A DNA stretch of 64,000 nucleotides. Source: Arctopsyche grandis. Lineage: Eukaryota; Arthropoda; Insecta; Trichoptera; Hydropsychidae. Both the position numbers and the translations under genes were made by a program. The DNA is taken from positions 5,957,001 through 6,021,000 of the forward strand of contig NC_135361.1 in NCBI RefSeq assembly GCF_051622035.1. The letters run 5' to 3'. Shown piece by piece: positions 41,850 through 55,356 of this stretch (position 1 is its first letter; the number at the start of each line of letters is the position of its first letter). The notes below the pieces were generated by a model, which was not told the DNA's origin, ran no database searches, and saw nothing but the letters and a program-made list of their open reading frames with translations.

Positions 41850-43967
41850 ATGGAGTGCAGGCTTTGTCTTGGACCAGCTCCGGCCGAATCATCCGTCTCC
41901 ATCTTCCAGAGACCAGGTCCTCATCCAGAGCGTCTGGAGCAACGCATTCGGACCTGCTGTCAAATTTATGTAGGTTACTGGTTACAGGTTCCAATTATTG
42001 TGGACCCAATTGGTTCTCCCAACTCTTCTCACCGCTCAATCCTATTGTTTTTTTCATTTCATCTGCAGGTTAAAAGAGGCGATGGGTTGCCAGACACGGT
42101 GTGTCTTTCCTGTAAGACCAATCTGGAATCGTTGATCAGCTTTCGAAAGGCTTGTTTTCGGAGCAACGAAACGTCTCAACTGAGGTTAGATGATTGCTTG
42201 AAGATCAAGACTGAAGAAGTTTTATTGGAAGATGTAATATGGGACGACGAGCCTTCACCACCACCAATTCACCGAAAGAATAGTGAAATTTGTTTAAAGC
42301 CTTTTCCCAATAAATCCGAACTTGTGTTGCACAAAAGATCACGTTCTGGAGAAAATCTGTTCATATGTGACATTTGTTTAAAATCATTTATTCGAAAAAA
42401 TACCCTTATCAGACATTTAAGAACTCACACGGGTGGAATGCCGTACAAGTGTGAAATTTGTTTAAAATCATTTTCTCAAAAATCATGCCTCGAGAAACAT
42501 AAAAAATATCATTCTGGGATAAAACTATACAAATGTGACATTTGTTTAAAATCATTTTCTCAAAAAGATACACTTGTGATACATTTAAGATCTCACACAG
42601 GTGAAAAGCCATATAAGTGTGACATTTGTTTAAAATCATTTACTCGAAAAGATTCTCTTGTCGCACATTTAAGAACTCACATGGGGGAAAAGCGTCACAA
42701 GTGTGATATTTGTTTAAAATCATACGTTCGTAAAAATCAATTTATGTTACATTTGAGATCTCATACGGGGGAAAAGCTTCACAAGTGTGACATTTGTGAA
42801 AAATCATATGTTCGTAAAGATCTACTTGTGTCACATTTGAGATCTCACACGGGGGAAAAGCCATACAAGTGTGAAATTTGTCTGAAATCATTTGTTGAAA
42901 AATCTAGTCTCCAGAAACATAAAAAATTGCATGTTGGGATAAAACCACACAAATGTGAGATTTGTTTAAAATCATTTATTCAAAAATATATACTTGTGTC
43001 ACATTTGAGAACTCACACGGGGGAAAAGCCATACAAGTGTGAAATTTGTCTAAAATCATTTACCCAAAAATGTTATCTCGACAATCATAAAAAATTGCAT
43101 TCTGGAATAAAACCACACAAATGTGACATGTGTTTAAAGTCATTTATTCACAAAAGTGGCCTTGAGGCACATTTGAGATCTCACACTGGGGAAAAGCCAT
43201 ACAAGTGTGAAATTTGTTTTAAATCATTTATTGAAAAATCTAGCCTCAAGACACATAAAAAATATCATGCTGGGATAAAACTACACAAGTGTGACATATG
43301 TGCAAAGGCATATGTTCTTAAAAGTGAACTTGTGTCACATTTGAGATCACACACTGGGGAAAAGCCATACAAGTGTGAAATTTGTCTGAAATCATTTACT
43401 CAAAAAAGTATACTTGAGAGACACTTAATAACTCACACGGGGGAAAAGGCATACAAGTGTGAAATTTGTCTAAAATCATTTACTCAAAAATCTAGCCTCA
43501 ACACACATAAAAAATATCATGCTGGGAAAAAACTACACAAATGTGACATATGTGTAAAGGCATATGTTCTTAAAAGTGAACTTGTGTCACATTTGAGATC
43601 ACACACTGGGGAAAAGCCATACAAGTGTGAAATTTGTCTGAAATCATTTACTAAAAAAAGTATACTTGAGAGACACTTAATAACTCACACGGGGGAAAAG
43701 CCATACAAGTGTGAAATTTGTCTGAAATCATTTACTCAAAAAAGTATACTTGAGAGACACTTAATAACTCACACGGGGGAAAAGGCATACAAGTGTGAAG
43801 TTTGTCTAAAATCATTTACTCAAAAATCTAGCCTCAATATACATAAAAAAATGCATGCTGGGATAAAACTATACACATGTGACATTTGTTTAAAGTCATT
43901 TATTCAAAAAAATACACTTGTGTCACATTTGAGATCTCACACGGAGGGAAACGCCTTACAAGTGTGA
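41850..43967 (+). CDS. ZNF-B: ZAD-C2H2 zinc-finger transcription factor, 19 fingers
   Basis: Exons are 41850-41969 and 42069-43967, with the same 99-bp phase-0 intron as its paralogs. The ZAD has Cys pairs in MECRLC and VCLSC. The acidic linker is [15 protein letters not shown], then comes a relic finger ([17 protein letters not shown]) and 19 C2H2 fingers. Two linker types alternate: canonical HTGEKPYKC, and H.GIK(L/P)(H/Y)KC after HKK(L/Y)H-type fingers. Fingers ~12-18 show an internal duplicated block (AYVLKSELVSH, FTQKSILERH). The gene ends ...EGNALQV, one base out of frame with a fossil twentieth finger. It is probably a nuclear DNA-binding regulator with unknown targets, and the longest intact paralog here. 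Confidence 0.92.
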   Translation: MECRLCLGPAPAESSVSIFQRPGPHPERLEQRIRTCCQIYVGYWLQVPIIVDPIGSPNSSHRSILLFFSFHLQVKRGDGLPDTVCLSCKTNLESLISFRKACFRSNETSQLRLDDCLKIKTEEVLLEDVIWDDEPSPPPIHRKNSEICLKPFPNKSELVLHKRSRSGENLFICDICLKSFIRKNTLIRHLRTHTGGMPYKCEICLKSFSQKSCLEKHKKYHSGIKLYKCDICLKSFSQKDTLVIHLRSHTGEKPYKCDICLKSFTRKDSLVAHLRTHMGEKRHKCDICLKSYVRKNQFMLHLRSHTGEKLHKCDICEKSYVRKDLLVSHLRSHTGEKPYKCEICLKSFVEKSSLQKHKKLHVGIKPHKCEICLKSFIQKYILVSHLRTHTGEKPYKCEICLKSFTQKCYLDNHKKLHSGIKPHKCDMCLKSFIHKSGLEAHLRSHTGEKPYKCEICFKSFIEKSSLKTHKKYHAGIKLHKCDICAKAYVLKSELVSHLRSHTGEKPYKCEICLKSFTQKSILERHLITHTGEKAYKCEICLKSFTQKSSLNTHKKYHAGKKLHKCDICVKAYVLKSELVSHLRSHTGEKPYKCEICLKSFTKKSILERHLITHTGEKPYKCEICLKSFTQKSILERHLITHTGEKAYKCEVCLKSFTQKSSLNIHKKMHAGIKLYTCDICLKSFIQKNTLVSHLRSHTEGNALQV

Positions 43968-44010
43968 AATTTGTTTTGTCATTTACTCGAAAATCTATCC
44001 TCTGGTCGCA

Positions 44011-47000
44011 TATCTAAGTTTCCCATCCGAATTGACGTAATTACTAGTACTCGCCACCGGTGTCACACGATGTCGATAGCTCACACAAACAGACATTTCT
44101 TTACGTTTTTACATTTGACATTTGACGTGTGTGCATTCATACCTACCGCGACATATATAATCCATTCATGAGTCAGTCAGTCAGTCAGTCACTTTTCTTC
44201 GAAGCCGCTGATATAGCTGAACGCATATCTAACATCTACTGCCCCTCCTCTATCATGTCCAACTTTTATAAAGAATACAAACATAACCCCATGGGTTCCA
44301 CATCAGATGACGGTTTATCCATAAAGCTTTTTGCCGGGATGGATTTCATTGTATGCTGGTCTAACAAATTCAAGGTGGATCGTTTCAGAGTGATTTCAAT
44401 ACTATTTTCATAGTATAGTGGATGTGGTGGAGGCAGTTCAACAGCATGCTGCATTTTTATATGAAAGAGGTGGAAAAATGACTAGTATGATCAAGGTAAT
44501 GAATATTATGACAATGAACATTTTATAAAGCTACATATGTACATAATAAATTTAAAATTCTTTTCTTACAGAAAATATACATTCAATGTATAGGGAGAAT
44601 AGGAGGCGCCAAAATTAAATTTATAGAAAATCCCTTTACTGTAATAATCACAACTCCGCTAATGAAGAGAGACCAAACCATAATAACATTATATTTATTG
44701 ACTCAACGTCATCCTGTGATTTGCAACAACACACCATAACTTTTGTTCTGACAGAAAGTATAGCCAGCGCTGTTCCATTAGCAGTTATCACTACTAAAGT
44801 CTAACAACTTTTGAGAATTTTTCAGCATTTGCTCTTTTGAAAGATTTCTGGGGAACATAAATCCAAAATATATAGTGACTGCCGATTCTCATGCCGAACG
44901 CTTAGCTCTCACTAATGTTGTTAAGGATTTGGAGATGGATCTATGATTGGAGTTTTAATAGTGGATAGACAGATATTATATAGATTATTTAAAAATATAA
45001 TTATTTCCAACTCATCCCATCTCATGAAGCTGAAATAAACTTTATTATATTTAATAGTTCAGAGGTATGCAGAAAATACTTAGACTGGTTTAAACTTTTG
45101 TTTTCCATAAAAATATTGTTTATTTATAGTTCCAAACTGACTAAAATATCACGATTAGATTATAACCATGTTTTCACATTGTTCTACCAGAACTTAAAAT
45201 TGATACATAAATTTTTTTGTATATATGTATGTATCTTCATATTTTTTAAATTATGTATATATGTTTTTACCTATTCTAAATAATTAATGTTTTACATATA
45301 TTGTTTGTTTATAATGTTTTACCTTTATTACTTATTTATATTGTTAAAAGCAATTTTTCTTAAGATGTGTAATTCTCATAATTACATATATGACTTAAAT
45401 ATTAATCAGCTAATCACTCACCATATAAGGTTTATCTCTTTTAATTCAAATAATTTAATAGTTCTAATCATTGTCTTTTACCTATTCTCTTGCGAAAAGT
45501 CCATTATCGATATTGTGTCTTAAAACTCATGAAAAGAATTCACCGAAGAACGGAGACATCTGATTTTTTTTTATTTGGTGATTCTTCAATGATTCAATGT
45601 TGAAATCACTTATTTCATGTGTCTTTTTTGTGTTTTACATTAATGAATATATATTTTTTGTTACGATTGTTTTAAATGTTATTAAAATTATATGTTAATG
45701 CTTTTATATGAATAAATGCTATTCTGTTGCTTGAGTGGCCTGTATTTAAACCCAATTACATGACTCTTATTTCAATTTAAAACCGAAAAATCAAGGTGGA
45801 CGAGAAATGGTCAAGCATCAAAAAAAAAAATAAATAGCCAATGTTTGGGAATTCCTGGGAAGTCATATTATATTTACACGATCAATCATAAATTAGGATT
45901 TATTTCAGTGAATTAAGATTTCGAAACATACTTAAGTAATTATAACTCTATAAAATTGCATTATGATACAGTTGTTTTCTTTCTTAAATATAACATGTAA
46001 ATTAAAAATCAGAAATAGTAGATTGTAAGCAGAATATACTACGATGACAATTCATATGTGTGTAGCGGCTGGCGAGCTTTTCTGAAATAAAATTATTTTG
46101 TGGAGCGAATAGCTTGTTACAGGGACGAGGAAGAGATGATAAAAATTATAACCATTATTCTCAAATGCTTATATTATATTTTTGCAGTTTTGTGTAAACA
46201 AGATTAAGGTAGACAAGTTTTGAAATTTTTAAAGGAGTATCTATACAATCAGAATGATATTTGGCAGTTTAGATTTGAATAGGATGTGTGATTGTAGAGT
46301 GTTGAAACAATAAAGGTTTTATTTGTTTATTTAAGATATAGCCAAGCTTAATAACTAATTATATTCAATCACACAAATAATAATGTATTAATATATACAC
46401 ATACATTCACATATGTACATAGATACATACACACTGTTTGAGGTGTTACCTTACAGCTACCATAAGTTTATCAATATTACAAGTATATTTGTAATTTCAT
46501 CTGGCAGCTTATTATAAGTAACAACACTTCCATACATACACGTTTTTCCCACTCTTATTTAATTTTAAATTCTGTGATTTATTGCTACCTCTAATGCTAT
46601 ATTTATGTAAATGTAACCGCCGGGGTTCTGGCAGTACCAATGCGATGCACGGTCAGTCACCGTTTTGCGGGAAGCATTCTCTTCGTCAGAATAAACAACA
46701 CCGTCACTGTTGCACTCGCCTTCGCCCATACCTCTAATAAAATATCTATCGAAATACCTAGGTAACATTTTCTTATCTAACTTATAAATAAAAACCGACA
46801 TATATATTTTCAGAGTATCATCAAATTTATTAAATACTTTAACACGGATCTTATACTAATATACCTATTTATGTGCATCTAAGATACTCTTCGTGGCTCT
46901 ATTCTGTAATGTTTGTAGCCTATCTTAGCCTAGCCTACAGAAAAGATCCACAACACATAAAATGTGGTCGGACAATTGCATTATATATGATAACTGCCTT

Positions 47001-47400
47001 CACCACATCCACTATACTATGAAAATAGCATTGAAATCACTTGGAAACGATCCACCTTGAATTTGTTAGACCAGCATACAATGAAATCCATCCCGGCAAA
47101 AAGCTTTATGGATAAACCGTCATCTGATGTGGAACTCACGGGGTTATGTTTGTATTCTTTAGAAAAGTTGGACATGATAGAGGAGTTAGATGGTGTTCAG
47201 CTATATCAACGGCTTCGAAGAAAAGTGTACACTGACTCATGAATGTATTATATATGCCGTAGTATGGAGTACACACACGTCAAATGTCAAATGTGAAAAC
47301 GTAAACAAATGTCTGTTATTGTGTGTGTGAGCTATCGACATCGTGTGACACCGGTGGCGAGTACTAGTAATTACGTCAATTCGGATGGGAAACTTAGATA
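44011..47400. mobile_element. Mutator-like (MULE) element, decayed, with long terminal inverted repeats
   Basis: 44011-44438 and 46992-47400 are inverted copies of each other, about 90% alike (both start TATCTAAGTTTCCCATCC inward). Between them lies a degenerate transposase. Long inverted repeats plus a MULE-type transposase identify the class. No clear 9-bp duplication was found. Its left end lies in the fossil finger after ZNF-B. 44950-46980 is AT-rich and otherwise empty. Confidence 0.55.
44440..44943 (+). pseudogene. MULE transposase remnant
   Basis: Readable pieces in shifting frames: IKFIENPFTVIITTPLMKR (44617-44675), AVPLAVITTK (~44770-44802) and VTADSHAERLALTNVV (~44878-44925). Their order matches MULE-domain transposases of animal elements as I remember them. 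Several stops and frameshifts; the catalytic Asp region is damaged. A splice-like TTACAG precedes the first piece. Confidence 0.5.
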
Positions 47401-47447
47401 TATATGCTGACGTCAATGGTTGAGCGTGAGAAATATATTCTCCGTCG

Positions 47448-48092
47448 TGTAGGAATCTCGTCATCGAAACATTCGAGCATATTCCACAACAACAAACCAC
47501 ATTCCTCGCATAACTCGCACACGTAATCAATCGCCAAACGTTTGTGGGAATCTCGTCACATTCATCAAAACAGTTACTGCGACGCAGAATACATTCCCAA
47601 AACCCAGACGATGCACACCTGCAGCCATTATATTAAACTCAAGCGGAACGGTGCCAAATCCTTCGAAAATGTTCCACCCTTCACACTCGAGCGGAACGAA
47701 ACCCAGACGACGCACATCTGCAGCCATTATATTAAACTCAAGCGGAACGCCCCTACCAGTCGAGCGGAACCAAAACGGTCGAAACACGCCGCCACCATTA
47801 AACTACATCGAGCGGAACGGCGCCAATCGTTCCAGAAAAGTCCACCCCATCGACAAAAGCGCATTCCTCGCTTACGCACCATTGGTCAGGTGATTCCAGA
47901 AACACTATAAAAGGAGGTACAACCCAAACAACGCCAGTCGACATCCAGCTCCTGACCAGCCACCACTTCACTACGCGGACTTGGAGGATCAACCAGCCGA
48001 ACGAGCCAGCAACACACTGCCGTATCCCGAGACCTTCCGAACATGGCGGACTGGTGGTGAAGAAGACCTTCACAACTAGATTAGTCCCCATA
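47448..48092 (+). mobile_element. Solo LTR, family 6
   Basis: TGTAGGAATC ... TAGTCCCCATA, 645 bp, with the family's ATAAAAGGAGG TATA region (~47905) but shorter, and with units (TGGGAATCTCGTCACA, CCCAGACGA) arranged differently. The flanks GTCG and GAAG do not match, so recombination or decay has removed the target duplication. Confidence 0.75.
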
Positions 48093-48129
48093 GAAGCATA
48101 AGCTACCTGATAACGACAGTGTCTTATTA

Positions 48130-48302
48130 TTTTAAAATTTATTTAACGTTCGGTTAACGTCACTCTCGCTCATTCGGTCAAGAACTAGTCAACTATGGAA
48201 CGAGGAGTGGGGGAACTAGTTCGACTACTTCACCTGTGGACTAGTTCTCTTACGACATAGTTCGTTCGCGAACTATCGCTGTCAGAGTTCGATACAGGGA
48301 CG
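48130..48302 (+). promoter_or_regulatory. ZNF-C upstream region, unlike its paralogs
   Basis: Only the last ~30 bp (CGCTGTCAGAGTTCGAT) match the other ZNF genes. Upstream are four near-repeats of AACTAGT or ACTAGTTC (48186-48255) and a hairpin ATAGTTCG-TTCG-CGAACTAT (~48258-48277). Replacement of the upstream block is clear; regulatory effect is inferred. Confidence 0.45.
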
Positions 48303-49391
48303 ATGGAGTGCAGGCTTTGTCTTGGACCAGCTCCGGCCGAATCGTCCGTCACCATCTTCCAGAGACCAGGTCCTCATCCAGAGTGTCTGGAGCAACGCAT
48401 TCGGACCTGCTGTCAAATTTATGTAGGTTACTGGTTACAGGTTACAATTATTGTGGACCCAATTGGTTCTCCCAACTCTTCTCACCGCTCAATCCTATTG
48501 TTTTTTTCATTTCATCTGCAGGTTAAAAGAGGCGATGGGTTGCCAGACACGGTGTGTCTTTCGTGTAAGACCAATCTGGAATCGTTGATCAGCTTTCGAA
48601 AGGCTTGTTTTCGGAGCAACGAAACGTCTCAACTGAGGTTAGATGATTGCTTGAAGATCAAGACTGAAGAAGTTTTATCGGAAGATGTAATATGGGACGA
48701 CGAGCCTTCACTACCACCAATTCACCGAAAGAATAGTGAAATTTGTTTAAAGCCTTTTCCCAATAAATCCGAACTTGTGTTGCACAAAAAAACACATACT
48801 GGAGAAAAGCTGTTCATATGTGACATTTGTCTAAAATCATTTATGCGAAAAGATACACTTGACATACATTTAAGAACTCATATGAGTGAAAAGCCATACA
48901 AGTGTGAAATTTGTTTAAAATCGTTTACTCGAAAATCTTACCTCGAGAGACATAAAAATTATCATTGTGGGATAAAACACAAATGTGACATTTGTTTAAA
49001 ATCATTTACTCAAAAAAGTACAGTTGTGTCACATATGAGATCTCACACGGGGGAAAAGCCTTACAAGTGTGAAATTTGTTTAAAATCATTTGCTCATAGC
49101 AATATACTTGTGATACATTTAAGATCTCACACGGGGGAAAAGCCTTACAATTGTGAAATTTGTCTAAAATCATTTAATAATAATTCTAGCCTCTCGGCAC
49201 ATAAAATATTACATGCTGCGATAAAACCCTACAAATGTGACATTTGTTTAAGATCATTTGCTCGTAAACATCTATTTGTGTCACATTTGAGATCTCACAC
49301 GGGGGAAAGGCCTTACAAGTGTGAAATTTGTGTGAAATTATTTATTCGAAAAGGTGCACTTGTCAGACATTTAAGAAATCAACACAGGTGA
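48303..49391 (+). CDS. ZNF-C: ZAD-C2H2 zinc-finger transcription factor, 7 fingers
   Basis: Exons are 48303-48422 and 48522-49391. The ZAD and 99-bp intron are as in the paralogs; the linker reads [16 protein letters not shown] relic finger is followed by seven C2H2 fingers ([62 protein letters not shown]). The third linker is shortened (HCGIKHKC). The last finger ends in HLRNQHR and a stop: an extra base shifts the frame just before one more finger, visible out of frame to ~49480. It is the shortest and most diverged array of the cluster, likely nuclear, targets unknown. Confidence 0.9.
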   Translation: MECRLCLGPAPAESSVTIFQRPGPHPECLEQRIRTCCQIYVGYWLQVTIIVDPIGSPNSSHRSILLFFSFHLQVKRGDGLPDTVCLSCKTNLESLISFRKACFRSNETSQLRLDDCLKIKTEEVLSEDVIWDDEPSLPPIHRKNSEICLKPFPNKSELVLHKKTHTGEKLFICDICLKSFMRKDTLDIHLRTHMSEKPYKCEICLKSFTRKSYLERHKNYHCGIKHKCDICLKSFTQKSTVVSHMRSHTGEKPYKCEICLKSFAHSNILVIHLRSHTGEKPYNCEICLKSFNNNSSLSAHKILHAAIKPYKCDICLRSFARKHLFVSHLRSHTGERPYKCEICVKLFIRKGALVRHLRNQHR

Positions 49392-50148
49392 AATTCCTTA
49401 CAAGTGTGACATTTGTTTGAAATCATTTACTCAAAAATCTATCCTCCGGTCACATAATAAATTTCATACTTGGATAAATATAAAAAAAATTGTTATTATA
49501 TAAATAATGTTAATATTCTTACATTGTGGCTGCATGCGTGTCTTCATTTCTTCTTATTGCAGTTTATTTAAATAATTTTAAGAGAAATGATAATTGAAAA
49601 TTAAATACACAGACCTATTATTAGTTGGCTTACTTGTTTTATTTATTTTAAATGTTATAATTTTTATTTATTAGATGAAATTGAGATAATTTTGGTAAAC
49701 ATTCTTCATCGTTCTAAGTCAGAGGTCAAAATGCTCTTAAATTGCAGCAAGTTCAACAGACGGGGCGAAAAGTATGACCGGTGTAAGAAAAGGGTTTGTT
49801 TCTATTTTGAAAGGAAAAATTAATCACGTGGTATCATTGCGTCATTCATCAAGAAGCGCTTTGTGTGCAGACATTTCCAGAAAAAATTTGCAAAGTAATG
49901 GAATTGATGATTAAGATTGTCAACTCCATTAAATCTAATGCTCTTGGTTCGGTGATTACTATTAGATCGGTCACTCGTCGCATGGAAACTGGTCACATAG
50001 ATATCCGGTATCTTTTCTTGAATTTAAAAGTATCTTCATTTCATGAATTTCGTGCTAGTAATAATTATAACCGCAGTTATATGTCACAAATTTAGCTCAC
50101 TAAATATGGTATAATGTGACGACAAAATGTCTTTATACGTATTATTAA
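49392..50148. other. ZNF-C 3' flank, no further gene
   Basis: A fossil finger up to ~49480, then the AT-rich 3' flank shared with ZNF-A and ZNF-D (TTGGCTTACTTG...) to ~49715. 49720-50148 is unassigned; GGTTCGGTGATTACT at ~49948 resembles one end of the 9-bp-TSD MITE family. Confidence 0.5.
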
Positions 50149-50990
50149 CGATATAGGTGTTGGTGTTGATAATACCAAAATCTACATAAACGATCAATTA
50201 ACCATTGCCAATAAACAACTTTTGACCAAAACAAAATCCTATGCTAAAGATAAGGGGTTTCAATACGTCTGGGTAAGAAATTCAAATATACTTTTAAGAA
50301 AAAACTCCACTTCAAAGATACTGCACATAATGACTTTGGACGATTTAAAAAAGATTCTATAAATATTTTTTCAATGAATAAGCAATTAATTCTAATTTTT
50401 TCTTTATATTTTTCTTACCTTCTCTTTTTCGTGATAATTATATTTACCGATCCTGTTATTCTCTTCTCTATATTTTATATCTACATTTTTTACTGTATTC
50501 TCCACTATATTTTTTGCTATATTTCTCACTACTCTCTTTACCATATTTTTTTTTACTATATTTTCACTTTTATTAATAATTATTATTTTAATATAAATAT
50601 TATTATCAAAGAATATACACTAATTAATTCCATATTTTATTTTACTAATACTTATTTCAATTCAATTACTATCATCAATAATTATTATTTGATAATTAAT
50701 TCTATATCTTCATTTATAATTATATATACTTATGCATGCAATTACATTTTTTACTGTATTTTCTCCCATACTTTTTGCTCTATTTATAACTATAATTTCA
50801 CTTCTATTATTAATTATTATCTTAATATAAATATTATTATTAAAGAATACAAACTAATTAATTCCATATTTCACTTTATTGATATATATTCAAATTCATT
50901 TACTACCATCAATAATTATTATTTGAACAATAATTCTATATCTTTATTTATAATTACTAATGCATGTTCATTTATATACATATGTCTATG

Positions 50991-52560
50991 CAGTGGCGGA
51001 CTGGGACTGAAATTAGTGCATGCCAGGAGTCAAAGGGGGCCCACCCAGGGTTAAAAAAATTTGTCCCCCCCCCCCCATATAACAAAATTTTCTTTTCAAA
51101 AATGGGAATAAACAAATTTAGGTACAAGAAAAATGGCAAAAGCAAAATAGTTCCATAAATTACATTGTATATTTCGTTTTAACTCTTGTCCTAGGTAAAT
51201 AGAATGCATCATAAAAGAATGCGGCATAAAAGCGGCTTTTACTTTCGGTAGAAAACACTCAGGGACGTCATTTCAGCTTTTTCTTGGGGGGCAGGCAAAG
51301 ATTGGTCAAATTGAATTTTTTTTCAAAAAATATTTTTTATATCGGAATAAAAATGGAAAATATTCTTTCCATACACCTTATTAAGTTATAAAATATGAAA
51401 AAAATAAGCTTATTTTTAAAAAAATATTATGTAGAAAGCGAAAAAAGCGCCACAGGCGAAAATTTTTTTCCAAAAATCTTCACATGATCAACAAAAATCG
51501 ACCATCTAACTGAGTCACTAAAAAACTATCTTAATTTCTACCGAATATCTTTTCACTTTATCTATGTACATATATGTATGTAATAACAATAGATAAAGTT
51601 TTGTGATCATGCGAAAATTTGAACCAGAATCGATCACTGATCACGTTAATATACGAACTTTCAGAAAAATAAACGTTACACATCTATTTTTGAGACAAAA
51701 TAAAATAAAGGGGACCTTTCTTACGATTCGCTCTAAAGGATGAACAATTTCTAAGAATTTTATCCAAGGCGCACTTAAAAACCAAAATATACTTGTTTTG
51801 AATTTTATTTTCTAAGAAATAAACGTAAATCCATAGTATCTCATTAATAATTGAATTCATAATATTCACACTATTCCTTAATTTAGGGGGGGCGAGTGCC
51901 CCCATATGCCTCCCCCCAAATTACGTCCCTGAAAAAAATGCATAATATTTTCAATTAATGTTAATCGAAAATCGGGATTTTGGGGAGGGGGCCCCTATCC
52001 TATATTTCTATATACATGGATGTATCTAGATTAGGAATAGATTTTATATTCGGAAACTGTTTAAAATTGTGTATTTAAATCTTACTATATCGTCGAAGCA
52101 TATTCAAATGTTATTTTGAAAGTATGAAGTAAATTTAAATCGCTGGTTGATGATGAATCGTCCTATCAAAATTGTTTTAAGCAATTCAGTTTATATTATT
52201 CACGGAAATTTGTTTATTTCAGTAGGTAGTTATTACATAGGTATTGGTATATGCATAATCTTCAGGTTGGAAATAAGCCCGGCAAAAGGGCCCACGCAAA
52301 TGTTGAAACTTACATTTCGAGCCTAATAAAAAAAAGTTAACCGATCCTCGGGCTATTAAAGCAGGTATTAGTTGTTTGTGTATATCGTAAGAAATTTGTT
52401 TTGTTGAAATGCCCAAACTTTAGGTCCCAAAGTGCAATATCCTATAAATTTTTACACACGTGAAATAATTAAAAAGTTATTTAATTTTACTGAGGGCCCA
52501 ACAGATAGTGGGGCCCACATGCCATCGGGCATGTTCGCTTGTATGGCCAGTCCGCCACTG
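50991..52560. mobile_element. Non-autonomous hAT transposon, 1.57 kb
   Basis: Inverted ends CAGTGGCGGACTGG and CCAGTCCGCCACTG, with a perfect 8-bp duplication TGTCTATG (50983-50990, 52561-52568). The homologous LINE-2 spacer near 35510 has the single uninterrupted site. No transposase frame remains. A second element with hAT-like ends is nested at 51260-51931. Confidence 0.92.
51260..51931. mobile_element. Nested hAT-like MITE
   Basis: 672 bp with ends CAGGGACGTCATTT and AAATTACGTCCCTG. The flanks AAAACACT and AAAAAAAT are a poor 8-bp match. Non-coding, with G-runs just inside both ends. Confidence 0.65.
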
Positions 52561-53210
52561 TGTCTATGTTTTCCTATGCAAGTAAGCTCATACGTCTATC
52601 TTTACGCACTCTTATCAATTCTACCTATATATTATGGTTTTTATTTTCATTATTAATTACACTGTTCGACACGAAAAATGTTACAGAGACGAGATATGAC
52701 TTTTCTAATAGATCTATGCCCAGTGAACACGAATCTGGTAATAAAAAGTGTTGATTGGCTCGAGATTCGGAGATATATGTGTTTTTTAAATCGCGCGATT
52801 TTTCTATATCTTGGTGTTGTTCGGTCGATTTCTCAAAATTTTCTGTTCAAAATGAATGTTGGAATCTACAGTCGGGTATTTTATTTTTCATTTGTAGTAC
52901 TTTTCAGCTTTCAATTCTCTCTAAGTAGTCGTCTAGTTCAAATCAAAAGTCAAAATTACGTATTTTCACTTGGGATTTTTCCCTACTGTTAAAACTATAT
53001 TATATTGAGTATTTTCTATTGAAAAATGTTTTTTAGGATAGTGTTCTGGCCACACTATTTTGTGATTTCGTTTAAAAGGGTTAATTGGATGTATGGTGAA
53101 TTTTAAACCGGTAAAATTGCGAGCAAAAAGCTCGTACTAGTGTTTACTCGTATTTACACGAATCTGAATTGAATTAATAGGGATAATATATTAAATTACC
53201 TTTATATGAG

Positions 53211-53377
53211 AATTAAATAAAATTCCACTTAGAATAATCATATTTCGACTATTCTTGTGGATTAATAACAAAAATTCTATTGATAACTGGCTTACCTCGA
53301 TAAAATAAACGAATTTTTGTTATTAATCCACAAGAATAGTCGAAATATGATTTTTCTAAGTGGAATTTTATTTAATT
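53211..53377. repeat. 67-bp near-perfect inverted repeat upstream of ZNF-D
   Basis: Arms 53211-53277 and 53311-53377 are reverse complements with about one mismatch around a 33-bp loop. The outer ends are AATTAAATAAAATTCC. Probably a small MITE that marks the left border of the block shared with the other ZNF genes. Confidence 0.85.
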
Positions 53378-53596
53378 ACTAAATTACTGATTGATAAATT
53401 ACTGATCGTCTATTATATTCTACTGCTCATTTAGAATAAGTTATTGATCAATTTTTTAATTAATTAGTGATAAATTTTTCATTTTTAGAATTATAACCAA
53501 ATAATTTGTTGCCTAACATTTCTCTAGTATAACTAGTACCAAATTTAGACCAAATAAAAATAAAATAGCAAGTCGTCTGGTCGCTGTCAGAGTTCG

Positions 53597-55356
<1,760 letters not shown>

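Larger units (their letters stand above)
50149..52652 (+). mobile_element. LINE-2 family fragment, interrupted by a hAT element
   Basis: 50149-50361 matches the last ~210 bp of LINE-2 ORF1 (about eight changes), and 50362-50990 plus 52561-52652 match the spacer. Neither ORF2 nor the 5' end is present. The spacer has more differences than ORF1, mostly G/C in LINE-2 against A/T here, consistent with decay. Confidence 0.85.
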
